Positions 46,766 through 55,967 of a stretch of 64,000 nt of DNA are shown in pieces; the stretch's first letter is position 1; each line of letters begins with the position of its first letter. Origin of the DNA: Rhizobium sp. L1K21. Lineage in GTDB: Bacteria > Pseudomonadota > Alphaproteobacteria > Rhizobiales > Rhizobiaceae. The stretch is from contig NZ_JAMXLE010000001.1 of the NCBI RefSeq assembly GCF_024055895.1, positions 248,001 to 312,000 on the forward strand, given 5' to 3'. The notes below the pieces were generated by a model that worked only from the letters and a program-made list of their open reading frames with translations, was not told the origin of the DNA and ran no database searches. The position numbers and the translations under genes are program-made.

Positions 46766-47802
46766 AGAATGACGGTGCAGAGCACATGAGCGGACAAATC
46801 TTTGTCGTCGGCAACAGCCGCAGCGGAACCACCATGGTGGCCCGCATTCTGGGCCGCAACAGCCGGGTTCAGGATCTCAGGGAGCTTCATTTCATTGAGC
46901 AGATGATCAGCGGTGAGGAATTTTCCTCCGGACAGGCGCTTGCCAGGGAACGGGCTCTCGAGCTTGCCGCACGGCTTATCTCCGTCATCCGCGACGGGTA
47001 TTTCTACGGGACCGCCGGCGAGGCCTACCGCGCCGATGCGGAGGCTGCCCTGTCTAGCGTTGAAGACTGGCCCTCCGTTACGGCAGCGCAGCTTTTCGAA
47101 GCGGTCCGGTTTGCCGAGGCAAAGCGTGCCGGCAAAGACATTCCGATTGATCAGACGCCACGCAATGTCTTTTACATTACCGATATTCTGGCGGCCTACG
47201 CAGATGCCAAAATCGTCTGCATGGTGCGCGATCCGCGCGATGTGTGCCTTTCGCAAAAGGGTAAATGGCGCAGGCGCTTTCTGGGTGCGAATATTCCGAT
47301 CTTCGAGGCCATTCGATCCTGGGCCAATTATCATCCCGTTGTCACCACGCGCATCTGGCGTCAGGCCGTGCGCGCCGGTGACGCGGCAGCCAGCGATCCG
47401 CGTGTCCTCGTCATCCGCTTCGAGGATATCACGGCTGATCCGCAAGGTGTGGTGCAAAGGCTTTGCACGCATACCGGTGTTGCCTTTGAGCCGGAGATGC
47501 TCAATGTCGCCCGCGTTGGTTCATCGGACCGCAAGGACGAAACCGGTGCCTCCGGCGTCGATGCCTCTCGCGTCGGCACCTGGGCAGCGGGCGGCTTGAG
47601 CGCTGCCGAAATCGCCATCTGCGAGAAAGAAGCCGGCGCACTCCTTGAGGCGCACGGCTATGAAAAATCCGGACTGAAGAGCAATCCATTCGGCATCTTG
47701 CTCTGGTGGGGGCTCCTGCCGCTCAAGATGGCACTTGCACTGGCACTGAATCTGAGGCGCGTGAAAAACCTTCTTTCATGGGCGCGAAAGCGTATTGGAT
47801 AA
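46762..47802 (+). CDS. Sulfotransferase family protein 1
   Basis: 346 residues. PAPS-binding motifs: the 5'-phosphosulfate loop [17 protein letters not shown] and the 3'-phosphate motif [36 protein letters not shown] is the usual sulfotransferase C-terminal element. It likely transfers sulfate from PAPS to a sugar of the polysaccharide made by this cluster. The start overlaps rfbA; ATG 46786 (MSGQIFVVG) is an alternative. The C-terminus has a hydrophobic stretch ([21 protein letters not shown]) that may tether it to the membrane. Confidence 0.88.
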   Translation: MKNDGAEHMSGQIFVVGNSRSGTTMVARILGRNSRVQDLRELHFIEQMISGEEFSSGQALARERALELAARLISVIRDGYFYGTAGEAYRADAEAALSSVEDWPSVTAAQLFEAVRFAEAKRAGKDIPIDQTPRNVFYITDILAAYADAKIVCMVRDPRDVCLSQKGKWRRRFLGANIPIFEAIRSWANYHPVVTTRIWRQAVRAGDAAASDPRVLVIRFEDITADPQGVVQRLCTHTGVAFEPEMLNVARVGSSDRKDETGASGVDASRVGTWAAGGLSAAEIAICEKEAGALLEAHGYEKSGLKSNPFGILLWWGLLPLKMALALALNLRRVKNLLSWARKRIG

Positions 47803-47807
47803 CTGAC

Positions 47808-49157
47808 ATGGCCAAGGGTGGCGGTATCGGAAAATTGGCGGGAAAAAGCTTCCTTCTGCGTGTGACCGCGGCAGGCATGACCTATGTTTTCGTCGTCATC
47901 ATGGCCCGCATCATGGATGTTAAGGACTTCGGTGTGGTCGGCACGATCATGTCGGGGAGCCTGTTTTTTTCCGTTGTCGGTTGTGTCGGCCAGCGCATGG
48001 CGCTTTTGCGCTTTGTGCCGCTTGAACTTGAGAAAAATCCAGGACAACCACCTACGGCGCTGATCGCCAACGCGTTCCGATTGGCACTGATCGGCAATTT
48101 TCTAGTTTACCTTATTTTGGTGTTGGCTGTGGTGATTGGTCAACAAATGGGCAAGGTCGAAAATGCCTCACTGATCGCTTTCGGCCTTCTGATTGTGCCG
48201 CTGACAGGTATCATTGATATGCAGGCGCACCTGGCACGCTCGTACAAGTCTCTATTTCTGGCGATCATGCCGAAGGATATATTGTGGAGACTTTTCAGTC
48301 TGATGCTGGTTGTGCCGGTGTTCTTTGTTCTTGGCGAGGCAATTCCGCTTTGGGTTGCGCTGGTCGCCTTGTTTGCCGTTCTGGTGATACTCATCGTGGG
48401 GCAGGGCATCGTGATGCAGAAGTATCTGGGTGTTCCGAGTTTTATAGGTAGCATGATCTCTGGGCGCGAAGCGTTGTCTGATCCAGCCTGGAAGAAAAGT
48501 CGGGTACCATTCCTGGTTTCTTCGGTGGCAGCACAATCATTGACGAGCATGGACGCGGCTTTGGTCGGGCTGTTTCTCGGACCCCACGCAGCAGCGATTT
48601 ACTTCAGTGCTAACCGTTTGGCATTAATGGCATCGTTCTTTGCCCAAAGCATGAATGTCGTGTTTGCTCCAGAAGTTTCCGGCAACTTCCATACTGGGAA
48701 AAAAGAAGAGGTCCGTGCGACGACTGCGCGGGCGACTGCGGTCGTTTTTTGGCCCACGGTGGTCGTTGTTGCAGTCCTCTTTTTGGGCGGTAAAACGATT
48801 CTGTCTTTGTTAGGCCCAGCTTATTCTGAAGGCTATCAAACGCTTAGCCTGCTCGTTCTCTCCAGCCTTGTTAACGCAGCTGTCGGCGCACCTGAAGTCA
48901 TTCTGAATATGTGTGGTTTCGAAAAATACACGATGCGCGTCGGTGTTGTGACCACCACGCTGGCGGTGATTTTGATTTATGTGTTCAGTCTTATGTACGG
49001 AATTGAAGGAATAGCCGCAGCTGTTCTCATTACGACAATCTTGAGAAAGATTATCATGTACTATCTATGCTATGTAAATCTTGGTTTTAGAACTGATATT
49101 TACAGTAGTATGGAAATCATACTGAAGGACCGTCGTAAGGGTCGCCGGATAAAATAG
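47808..49157 (+). CDS. Polysaccharide flippase, Wzx-type
   Basis: 449 residues with about a dozen membrane segments, of the MATE/MVF-like oligosaccharide flippase family (SFLLRVTAAGMTYVFVVIMAR, MDVKDFGVVGTIMSGSLFFS, LGPHAAAIYFSANRLALMASF). It would move undecaprenyl-linked repeat units across the inner membrane for Wzy-dependent assembly. ATG 47808 lies 5 bases after the sulfotransferase stop; a GTG at 47706 would overlap it. From here on the cluster is AT-richer than the rhamnose genes. Confidence 0.85.
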   Translation: MAKGGGIGKLAGKSFLLRVTAAGMTYVFVVIMARIMDVKDFGVVGTIMSGSLFFSVVGCVGQRMALLRFVPLELEKNPGQPPTALIANAFRLALIGNFLVYLILVLAVVIGQQMGKVENASLIAFGLLIVPLTGIIDMQAHLARSYKSLFLAIMPKDILWRLFSLMLVVPVFFVLGEAIPLWVALVALFAVLVILIVGQGIVMQKYLGVPSFIGSMISGREALSDPAWKKSRVPFLVSSVAAQSLTSMDAALVGLFLGPHAAAIYFSANRLALMASFFAQSMNVVFAPEVSGNFHTGKKEEVRATTARATAVVFWPTVVVVAVLFLGGKTILSLLGPAYSEGYQTLSLLVLSSLVNAAVGAPEVILNMCGFEKYTMRVGVVTTTLAVILIYVFSLMYGIEGIAAAVLITTILRKIIMYYLCYVNLGFRTDIYSSMEIILKDRRKGRRIK

Positions 49158-49234
49158 TATCATTCTCTTTGATCTGAAGATTTTATAATTGATCGAAATT
49201 AAAACTATGCATCTAGTAAACCGGGTTTCCGCTT

Positions 49235-50428
49235 ATGAACGATGAGAAAAAAAGCTCTCAAGGCGAATTCATTCTCGTAGAATCGCCCGTTGCCATCATA
49301 GAGCCGGTCGGCGGACATGGCGGCATGGACCACTATGACTTTGGTTTGCTGTCTGGATTGCGCAATGCTGGTGTTGATGCGGCTTTATATACGTGTGAAC
49401 AGACGGTCGACTATGAAGGCCACAGGATTATTCGTTATTTTGATAAGGTATACGACAAATCCCTGTCAAAATTCATGAGGTTAATGCTCTTTGCAAAAGG
49501 GCTTATCTATTCACTCGCTGATGCGCATGCGGCCAAGAGCAAATTAGTACACTATCATTTCTTTGGCGTTGGCGGGCTGGAAGCGATGATGCTGATGGCA
49601 GCCCGGATTGCAGGTTTTCGCATTCTGGTGACTGTTCACGACATCGAGAGTTTCAGTGTTCGCACGAAGCTGTCTGGCGCTATGCGCATATTCTACAAAA
49701 TTGCTGATGCCTATATCGTTCACAACGAAAGCTCGAAGCGTGAATTTCTCAGCACGACGTCGATAGACGAGCGCAAGGTCAATATTGTCCCTCATGGAAA
49801 CTACCTCCATGTCCTTGGGGATCGCTGGGAGCAAAGTGATGCGCGCGCCGAATTGAAAATTCCTCAGGACAAGAAGGTCGTGCTTTTCTTTGGGCAAATA
49901 AAGGACGTAAAGGGTCTTGATCTGCTTCTTGAGGCCGCGGCCAGGGTCAATGCTGAACTGAGCGACCTATTCCTTCTTATAGCGGGGCGTCCCTGGAAAA
50001 CGGACTTTTCAAGGTATCACTCCATCATAAGGGAGCAGGGCATCGAAGAGATTTGCCGTCTTGAGATACGCTATATTCCCGATGAGGAGATACCACTTTT
50101 CTTTGCTGCCGCGGATATGGTCTGTTTGCCTTATCGGAAGATCTACCAGAGCGGCGTGCTTCTTCAAGCCATGAGCCGTGGAAAGCCTGTCATAGCATCC
50201 GACTTGCCCGGCATGGTTGAAATGATTGATGATGGCAAGAACGGCTTCCTGTTCAAGACAGAGGACGTGGAATCGCTTGCAGAGGCCATTCGGCGGGCAT
50301 TTGGTTCGGATCAAATCTTAAGCCAATGCGGAGAGGCGGCTTTGGAAAAAGCCCGCGACCAATATGGGTGGGATGCTGTGGGAATATTAACGCGGAATGT
50401 TTACACCCAACTTTTGACGCGCTCGTAA
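49235..50428 (+). CDS. Glycosyltransferase family 4
   Basis: 397 residues with two Rossmann halves. N-terminal: VAIIEPVGGHGGMDHYDFGLLSGL. C-terminal GT4 donor site: KKVVLFFGQIKDVKGLDLLLEAA, ADMVCLPYRKIYQSGVLLQAMSRGKPVIASDLPGM (the E-x7-E-like region is weak) and GFLFKTEDVESLAEAI. Cytoplasmic face, likely adding one sugar of the repeat unit; donor unknown. Stands between the flippase and the second sulfotransferase. Confidence 0.9.
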   Translation: MNDEKKSSQGEFILVESPVAIIEPVGGHGGMDHYDFGLLSGLRNAGVDAALYTCEQTVDYEGHRIIRYFDKVYDKSLSKFMRLMLFAKGLIYSLADAHAAKSKLVHYHFFGVGGLEAMMLMAARIAGFRILVTVHDIESFSVRTKLSGAMRIFYKIADAYIVHNESSKREFLSTTSIDERKVNIVPHGNYLHVLGDRWEQSDARAELKIPQDKKVVLFFGQIKDVKGLDLLLEAAARVNAELSDLFLLIAGRPWKTDFSRYHSIIREQGIEEICRLEIRYIPDEEIPLFFAAADMVCLPYRKIYQSGVLLQAMSRGKPVIASDLPGMVEMIDDGKNGFLFKTEDVESLAEAIRRAFGSDQILSQCGEAALEKARDQYGWDAVGILTRNVYTQLLTRS

Positions 50429-50444
50429 TTGAGAGAGGGACGAC

Positions 50445-51281
50445 GTGAAACCTAAACCAGTTTTTATTGTTGGATTTCCCAGGTCAGGGACAACACTTGT
50501 CCAGTCCATATTATGGGCGAATACGAACGTATTTACTCTTCCCGAGACCATGTATTTCATGCGCGCGCGCCCCAGAAGTCGGTTGAAGCGGCTTCTGTTT
50601 CGCCAAAAGAGCTTGGCTCGCTCGCATTGGAACGGCTTTCTGAAAAGTATCAACAGAATGGACTTGGCCGATGCGGCCAACTCTGCATTGGAAAATGGTG
50701 GGTACGAGGCTCCCCTGGTTCACACTATGGAGGCGCTATGCGAGGAATATGATGCGTCTTACTGGATCGAAAAGACGCCTGCCCATTTGCGTCATATTGA
50801 TGAAATAGAGCGCGTCATTCCCTCCGCGCAGTTTATTCACGTCATCCGAAATGGCGCGGATGCGGTCCGCTCATTTATGCTGGCGACGCGTGGACGCAGG
50901 GCCCAGTGGGAAAAATATCGGTTTTTCAAGTCGTTGCCTGCAAAAGACTTTTCAATCGAATATGCGGTGCAGCGCTGGAACGACGATATTGCCCGAAGCC
51001 TTGAATACGTCGGTTTGGAAAATCATTTTTTCGTAAATTATGATAATTTGACCTCCAATCCCCAAGTCGAGACCGAGCGTCTTTGCCATTTCCTGGGCTT
51101 GCCGTTTCAAGAGGCAATGCTGACGCCAGAAAAATTTTCGGGATCGCTTATTACAAGCAACGAACCGTGGAAAGCGAAAAATTCCTCACCCATATCAAAG
51201 GCCGTTTCAAAACAGCTAACGTCAAAGGAAGAGCAATATATGTTAAGCAACCTCGCCACGCTTCCTGACGTTTTCAAGTAA
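50445..51281 (+). CDS. Sulfotransferase family protein 2
   Basis: 278 residues. 5' PAPS loop FIVGFPRSGTTLVQSIL at the very N-terminus, ASYWIEKTPAHLRHIDEI, and 3' motif FIHVIRNGADAVRSFML. The C-terminal part has FFVNYDNLTSNPQVETERLCHFL. GTG 50445 follows a GAGAGGGA ribosome site. It differs clearly from the other two sulfotransferases of the cluster, so a different acceptor position or sugar is likely. AT-rich, like its neighbours. Confidence 0.88.
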   Translation: MKPKPVFIVGFPRSGTTLVQSILWANTNVFTLPETMYFMRARPRSRLKRLLFRQKSLARSHWNGFLKSINRMDLADAANSALENGGYEAPLVHTMEALCEEYDASYWIEKTPAHLRHIDEIERVIPSAQFIHVIRNGADAVRSFMLATRGRRAQWEKYRFFKSLPAKDFSIEYAVQRWNDDIARSLEYVGLENHFFVNYDNLTSNPQVETERLCHFLGLPFQEAMLTPEKFSGSLITSNEPWKAKNSSPISKAVSKQLTSKEEQYMLSNLATLPDVFK

Positions 51282-51290
51282 GCTTTTCTT

Positions 51291-52550
51291 ATGAATGTGC
51301 GAAATATTCTTGCTTTCATTTTTGTCGGGATAAGCCTCAACCAGATTTTGCAGCTTCCTGTGCCATATTTGACAATCGCTCAACCCATGCTGATTGTCGG
51401 GTTTATCGTGTTTTTTATTTTCAGGTTTTTGGTCAAAGGATTGAAGCGCGGCGACTATTCGCACGAGCTTTTTTGGACAATCACGATCGCGGTCATGACC
51501 GTGGCTTCCCCTGTGAAGGCGTTCATGGTTTTTGGGCAGCCCTTGATGTTGGGTCTGCAGACGCAGGCTGTTGTTACTCTTCCGGCGATTTCCAGCATCA
51601 TTACAGTGATATTGTTAAAGCAGGGGTTTTTCACTCTCAACGCCATAAAGAAATCGATTTTATTTTGGATTTTGTCAGTAATTTTAATTCAGTTGCCGAT
51701 GTATCTTTTTATTGATGGCAAAATTTTTGTCGAAAAGTATCCGCTTGTGGCGCGAGGACAAGGTGTCTACAGTTTCGATCCAGCTATTGCGTGTATCGGA
51801 TTATTCCTGTCTTTGTGGTATATTTTCTTCAAGAAAAAATACGCATACTTAATTTTAGCATTTTTGATGGCTTTCTTTATATTTGCTGTAAATGGGAAAG
51901 TGACAACGATATTTTCTTTGGCTTTATCGTTTTTTGTTTCTTTGTATTTTATTTTTGGGTGGAGAAAATTTTCATTGGCTTTGATATTGATTCTGTATCT
52001 TGCCGCTTTTGTTTTTCTATTATTGCTGTTGATAGGTCCTGGCACGGAAAGCGGTATTTATAGGGACTTTTATTATGCTTTCTTGCTCTTGTCAGAGGGA
52101 TCGGCGCTTGGAGATGCGGGTACAGATATCCGCGCTGCAGAATTCGACATCGCAAAGACCTTCATTTGGGAAAATCCCTTTTTTGGGAATGGAAAAATCG
52201 CAAACGACTGGAGTGGTGGAATCGAAAGTGTTCTCGGTTATTTCTACCCATCCGATATCGGAATTTTCGGCGTGGTCTTCGTATATGGATTAATTCCGAC
52301 TTTCCTCATTCTGTCCGCCAGTTTGGTAAAAGTGGTAAGACGCGATTTGGTTTCAGGTGACGAGGCTGCTTTCGCATATTCTATTTTTGCGACCTTGATT
52401 ATGCTTTTCACCCAAGGCTTTGCGCGCGGTGGTGTGTTCTTGTCTCCGGTGACGCTGGTCTTTTTGTCGCTTTTGCTTCAATATTTGTTTGCCTTATCTG
52501 CGTCTAAAAGAGCCCTGTTGGAAGGGGATACTGGACATCGCAAGAATTAG
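51291..52550 (+). CDS. O-antigen polymerase-like (Wzy) membrane protein
   Basis: 419 residues with at least ten membrane segments and a larger loop around residues 250-325 (GPGTESGIYRDFYYAFLLLS ... IFGVVFVYG). The layout and context (beside Wzx, glycosyltransferases and sugar-nucleotide genes) fit a Wzy polymerase, a family poorly conserved in sequence, so the call is by topology and context. Very AT- and T-rich coding, typical of horizontally exchanged wzy genes. Confidence 0.72.
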   Translation: MNVRNILAFIFVGISLNQILQLPVPYLTIAQPMLIVGFIVFFIFRFLVKGLKRGDYSHELFWTITIAVMTVASPVKAFMVFGQPLMLGLQTQAVVTLPAISSIITVILLKQGFFTLNAIKKSILFWILSVILIQLPMYLFIDGKIFVEKYPLVARGQGVYSFDPAIACIGLFLSLWYIFFKKKYAYLILAFLMAFFIFAVNGKVTTIFSLALSFFVSLYFIFGWRKFSLALILILYLAAFVFLLLLLIGPGTESGIYRDFYYAFLLLSEGSALGDAGTDIRAAEFDIAKTFIWENPFFGNGKIANDWSGGIESVLGYFYPSDIGIFGVVFVYGLIPTFLILSASLVKVVRRDLVSGDEAAFAYSIFATLIMLFTQGFARGGVFLSPVTLVFLSLLLQYLFALSASKRALLEGDTGHRKN

Positions 52551-52605
52551 CACGTTTTTATTTGAAGGTTTGATCCCAACGAGTTTTTTGTTTTGAAGAG
52601 GTAGC

Positions 52606-53601
52606 ATGGTAGCTCAGGTTGATAAAATTTATACTAGGCAGCATTTTAGGAGGCTGTGGGCGCGACTTCTCAGTTATGCCCTTTTTGAGGGGCGTCCTCT
52701 TACAACGCGTGGAAGATTTATTAACCCCCTGGTTTTCTTTAACTATCGTTTAGCCGAGCTTTTGATCAGGAAGCCCAGGGTTGAGAAGCCGATATTTATC
52801 GTCGGCGCAGGACGTAGTGGCACAACCATTTTGGGGGTGGTCATGTCAGTCCACCCGGATGTTGGTTTCCTGAATGAGCCAAAAGCCTTGTGGCACCATC
52901 TCATTAAATATGAGGATGTAATCGGCAGTTATACAGATGGGGAAGCCAAGTATCGGCTTGATGAAAGCGATGTCAAAGATGAAATGAGTCTGAGGGCACG
53001 CAAGATACTGACCGAGTATACTCTGCTAACCGGATCAAAGCGGGTAGTCGACAAATACCCGGAGATCGTTTTCAGGCGGCCGTTTGTCAAGACGATATAT
53101 CCCGACGCCAAGTTTATATTCATCTCACGCAACGGATGGGATGCTTGTACTTCCATATCCGATTGGTCTGTCCGCAAGGGTGTCGTTTCCGGTGAAGAGG
53201 TTCATGACTGGTGGGGCAAAAACGACAGGAAATGGTTCTTGCTGGTGGATCAGCTGGTGCCGGAACATCCTGACTTAAAGCCCCATATCGACGCCATCAG
53301 GATGCTGGAAGATCACCGCCTGCGAGCTGCTGTAGAGTGGATCATTACGATGAGGGAGGGACTGAAGGCGCTTTCTGAAGAAGGAGCGAACTGCTTTCAC
53401 GTTCGGCATGAAGACCTATCATCTGAGCCGCAAAAAAGTTGCCGAGAGATATTGAATTTCTGTGAACTCAGGGACGATGCGGGCTGCTTAGGTTATGCAG
53501 AAAATGTGCTTAAGCCGGTTCCCTCAAGAGGCGAGTTTGAGCTTCCAGATTATCTCATTGATCCTTTTCGCGAAGTTCAAGAGGCATTAGATGCGCTTTA
53601 A
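52606..53601 (+). CDS. Sulfotransferase family protein 3
   Basis: 331 residues. PAPS loop FIVGAGRSGTTILGVVMSVHP at about residue 65, after a basic N-terminal region. FLNEPKALWHHLIKYED follows, then the 3' motif IFISRNGWDACTSISDWS and CFHVRHEDLSSEPQKSCREIL. AGAGG ribosome site before ATG 52606. The third sulfotransferase in the same cluster; acceptor unknown. Confidence 0.87.
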   Translation: MVAQVDKIYTRQHFRRLWARLLSYALFEGRPLTTRGRFINPLVFFNYRLAELLIRKPRVEKPIFIVGAGRSGTTILGVVMSVHPDVGFLNEPKALWHHLIKYEDVIGSYTDGEAKYRLDESDVKDEMSLRARKILTEYTLLTGSKRVVDKYPEIVFRRPFVKTIYPDAKFIFISRNGWDACTSISDWSVRKGVVSGEEVHDWWGKNDRKWFLLVDQLVPEHPDLKPHIDAIRMLEDHRLRAAVEWIITMREGLKALSEEGANCFHVRHEDLSSEPQKSCREILNFCELRDDAGCLGYAENVLKPVPSRGEFELPDYLIDPFREVQEALDAL

Positions 53602-53714
53602 AATGACTTCAAGATCCTAAATGATGTTTTCTTGGTGGTGACTTTGCCATCCGCTGAAAAGCGTTGGAATCTCGCAGTGGGCCACCAAGACAAGGCCGAT
53701 TCAAAAGGTGTATA

Positions 53715-54812
53715 TTGCATATCAATATTCTCGGAATTCGCGGCATTCCGGCCGCTCATGGTGGGTTTGAGACGTTTGCGGCGCGGTTTGCGCCATGGCT
53801 CGTTGAGCGTGGTCACACGGTCACGGTCTATTGTCAGGAAGATGACGGCGAGGCTGGGCCCTGGGTTGATACCTGGCAGGGGATCGAGCGGGTACATTTT
53901 CGCCCGCGCCGTGAAGGGGCCAAGGGTACGATGGAGTTTGATCTGGCCTGCGTGAAGCACGTGCTTGATCGTCCGGGTGTCGATCTGGTTCTCGGTTACA
54001 ACACCGCCGTTTTCAACATTCTCGAGCGTTTCAAAGGCCGCAAGATTGCCATGAATATGGATGGCATCGAGTGGAAGCGCGCCAAGTGGAGCCTGCCTGC
54101 GAAGATCTGGTTTTTCCTCAATGAAATTGCCGGTGCCAATCTTTGCAGCGTTCCGATCGCCGACCATCCGGAAATTGCCAAGCATGTTAAGAAGCGCTGC
54201 TTGAAGACGCCCGTCATGATCCCCTACGGTTCGGACGAGATCGTCGAAGCGCCGTCCGAACCTCTTGCTGCTCTGGGTGTGGAACCCGGCAAATATCTGA
54301 TCTCGATTGCGCGTATTGAGCCGGAAAACTCGATCCTGGAAATGGTGCAGGCCTTTTCCTCGCTCAATGTGGATGCAAAATGCGTTGTGCTCGGCAAGCT
54401 TTTTGATGATGTGGCCTATCACCGCGCGGTCAAGGCGGCGGCGGGGCCGAACGTGATCTTTCCCGGCGCGATCTACGATCAATCCATCGTTTCCAGCCTT
54501 CGCTATCATGCCCGCGCCTATCTGCATGGCCATCAGGTGGGCGGAACCAATCCGTCTCTGGTTGAAGCGCTTGGGGCAGGCAATGCTGTGATTGCCCACG
54601 ACAACCGCTTCAACCGCTGGGTTGCCGGCGACAAGCAGTTCTATTTCGCCTCGACCGAAGAAGCAGCGTCGCGCATGATGGAGGTGTTCGAAGATGATCA
54701 GGCCGTCGAGGCGGCACGCTCTGCTGCACGTGCTCGTCACGCCGAAGAGTTTCGCTGGGAAAAGGTGCTGAAGGCTTATGAGAGTGCACTGCTCAAGCTC
54801 GAACAAGCTTGA
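53715..54812 (+). CDS. Glycosyltransferase family 4, DUF1972 type (possible rhamnosyltransferase)
   Basis: 365 residues from TTG 53715 (MHINILGIRGIPAAHGGFET), which has an AAGGTG site before it; ATG-like starts further up lie in a less family-like tail. The N-terminal GIRGIPAAHGGFETFAARFAPWL is the hallmark of the DUF1972 group, many of which are putative rhamnosyltransferases. The GT4 donor site shows SIARIEPENSILEMVQAF, HGHQVGGTNPSLVEALGAGNAVIAHD. GC content returns to chromosomal level here. Last gene of the cluster, followed by a terminator. Confidence 0.88.
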   Translation: MHINILGIRGIPAAHGGFETFAARFAPWLVERGHTVTVYCQEDDGEAGPWVDTWQGIERVHFRPRREGAKGTMEFDLACVKHVLDRPGVDLVLGYNTAVFNILERFKGRKIAMNMDGIEWKRAKWSLPAKIWFFLNEIAGANLCSVPIADHPEIAKHVKKRCLKTPVMIPYGSDEIVEAPSEPLAALGVEPGKYLISIARIEPENSILEMVQAFSSLNVDAKCVVLGKLFDDVAYHRAVKAAAGPNVIFPGAIYDQSIVSSLRYHARAYLHGHQVGGTNPSLVEALGAGNAVIAHDNRFNRWVAGDKQFYFASTEEAASRMMEVFEDDQAVEAARSAARARHAEEFRWEKVLKAYESALLKLEQA

Positions 54813-54833
54813 GGATGAGACCCCATAAATTCA

Positions 54834-54862
54834 AAAAGCGGGCCTTTCGGTCCGCTTTTTTG
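54834..54862. terminator. Bidirectional terminator, polysaccharide cluster / leuD
   Basis: AAAAAGCGGGCC and GGTCCGCTTTTTT pair around a TTTC loop with T-runs in both directions. It ends the polysaccharide operon (+) and leuD (-). Confidence 0.9.
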
Positions 54863-54882
54863 TTGTCGACGCTTGTTGGATT

Positions 54883-55488
54883 TTAAATCCAGGGGCGTTT
54901 GCCGGCGTCGGACTTTTCGAATGCGTCGATGCTGGCGGCTTTTTCCAGTGTCAGGCCAATGTCGTCGAGGCCATTGAGCATGCAGTGGCGGCGGAATTCG
55001 TCGATGGAGAATTCAATCTTGCCGCCGTCAGGCCCGGTGATTTCCTGTGCTTCAAGATCAACGGTCAGCACAGCGTTGGAACCGCGACCAGCATCGTCCA
55101 GCAGCTTTTCCAGCTCCTCAGGCGAAACGGTGATCGGCAGAATGCCGTTCTTGAAGCAGTTGTTGTAGAAAATGTCGGCGAAGGACGTGGAGATCACGCA
55201 GCGGATGCCGAAATCGAGAAGCGCCCAGGGAGCGTGCTCACGCGATGAGCCGCAGCCGAAATTGTCGCCGGCCACGAGGATGGAGGCGTTACGGTAGGCC
55301 GGTTTGTTGAGCACGAAATCGGGGTTTTCCGAGCCGTCTTCATTGTAACGGGCTTCGGCGAAAAGGCCCTTGCCAAGGCCGGTGCGCTTGATGGTTTTCA
55401 GATAATCCTTCGGGATGATCATATCGGTATCGATATTGACCACCGGATAGGGTGCAGCGACGCCGGTCAGCTTGACAAACTTTTCCAT
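54883..55488 (-). CDS. leuD: 3-isopropylmalate dehydratase small subunit
   Basis: With LeuC it converts 2-isopropylmalate to 3-isopropylmalate in leucine synthesis. Seen: [22 protein letters not shown], and the swivelling-domain motif [23 protein letters not shown], then [19 protein letters not shown]. 201 residues, normal. leuC is not in the window. It converges on the polysaccharide cluster and shares its terminator. Confidence 0.97.
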   Translation of the reverse strand: MEKFVKLTGVAAPYPVVNIDTDMIIPKDYLKTIKRTGLGKGLFAEARYNEDGSENPDFVLNKPAYRNASILVAGDNFGCGSSREHAPWALLDFGIRCVISTSFADIFYNNCFKNGILPITVSPEELEKLLDDAGRGSNAVLTVDLEAQEITGPDGGKIEFSIDEFRRHCMLNGLDDIGLTLEKAASIDAFEKSDAGKRPWI

Positions 55489-55576
55489 GGGTTCAATGCC
55501 TTCTTTTCAGGTCTTGGTGAGACGTTGCCTTGCCTTTAGCTCAAATGGGCCAGCATTTGAAGGGCTTTTTGGACAA

Positions 55577-55600
55577 CAAAAAACCGGGCGATGCCCGGTT
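55577..55600 (-). terminator. Terminator of the 77-residue gene
   Basis: On the minus strand AACCGGGC-ATC-GCCCGGTT is followed directly by TTTTTT-type bases (plus-strand A-run 55578-55583). Confidence 0.88.
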
Positions 55601-55627
55601 CCTCGCAATTCACGCTCTTCCGCGTTC

Positions 55628-55861
55628 TTACATGTCGACGATGGTTCCGCGGCCATCATTCCAAACGCGGCGGATATTGCCATTATTGGCTTTCACGCGC
55701 ACCGGCTCAGGCTGCATTTTCATCGAGATCGCGCGGGCGGCAAGAAGAACCGTGCCAATACCGGCAAGCGCAACCAGAAGCGAGGCTGTAAACATCGCAG
55801 CCAATGCTGCTATTGCCAGCCCGGTCACAGTGAAGATTGCAGTTCTGATCGCATTCATCAT
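55628..55861 (-). CDS. Small membrane protein, 77 residues, unknown
   Basis: MMNAIRTAIFTVTGLAIAAL followed by AAMFTASLLVALAGIGTVLLAA gives one or two membrane segments in the first 45 residues, then a short basic tail (VRVKANNGNIRRVWNDGRGT). ATG 55861 has an AGGAGC ribosome site at good spacing, and a terminator follows, so this is a free-standing gene. The longer open frame upstream is not supported. No family recognised. Confidence 0.75.
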   Translation of the reverse strand: MMNAIRTAIFTVTGLAIAALAAMFTASLLVALAGIGTVLLAARAISMKMQPEPVRVKANNGNIRRVWNDGRGTIVDM

Positions 55862-55967
55862 CTTGCTCCTTGTGTTAAAAGCAATGTGGTTTGCTTTATG
55901 CACATTCGCAAGTCCCAAGATGACCTTTTTATGACCGAGCATACGTTTTTGCGGCGCTTTGCCGCGG

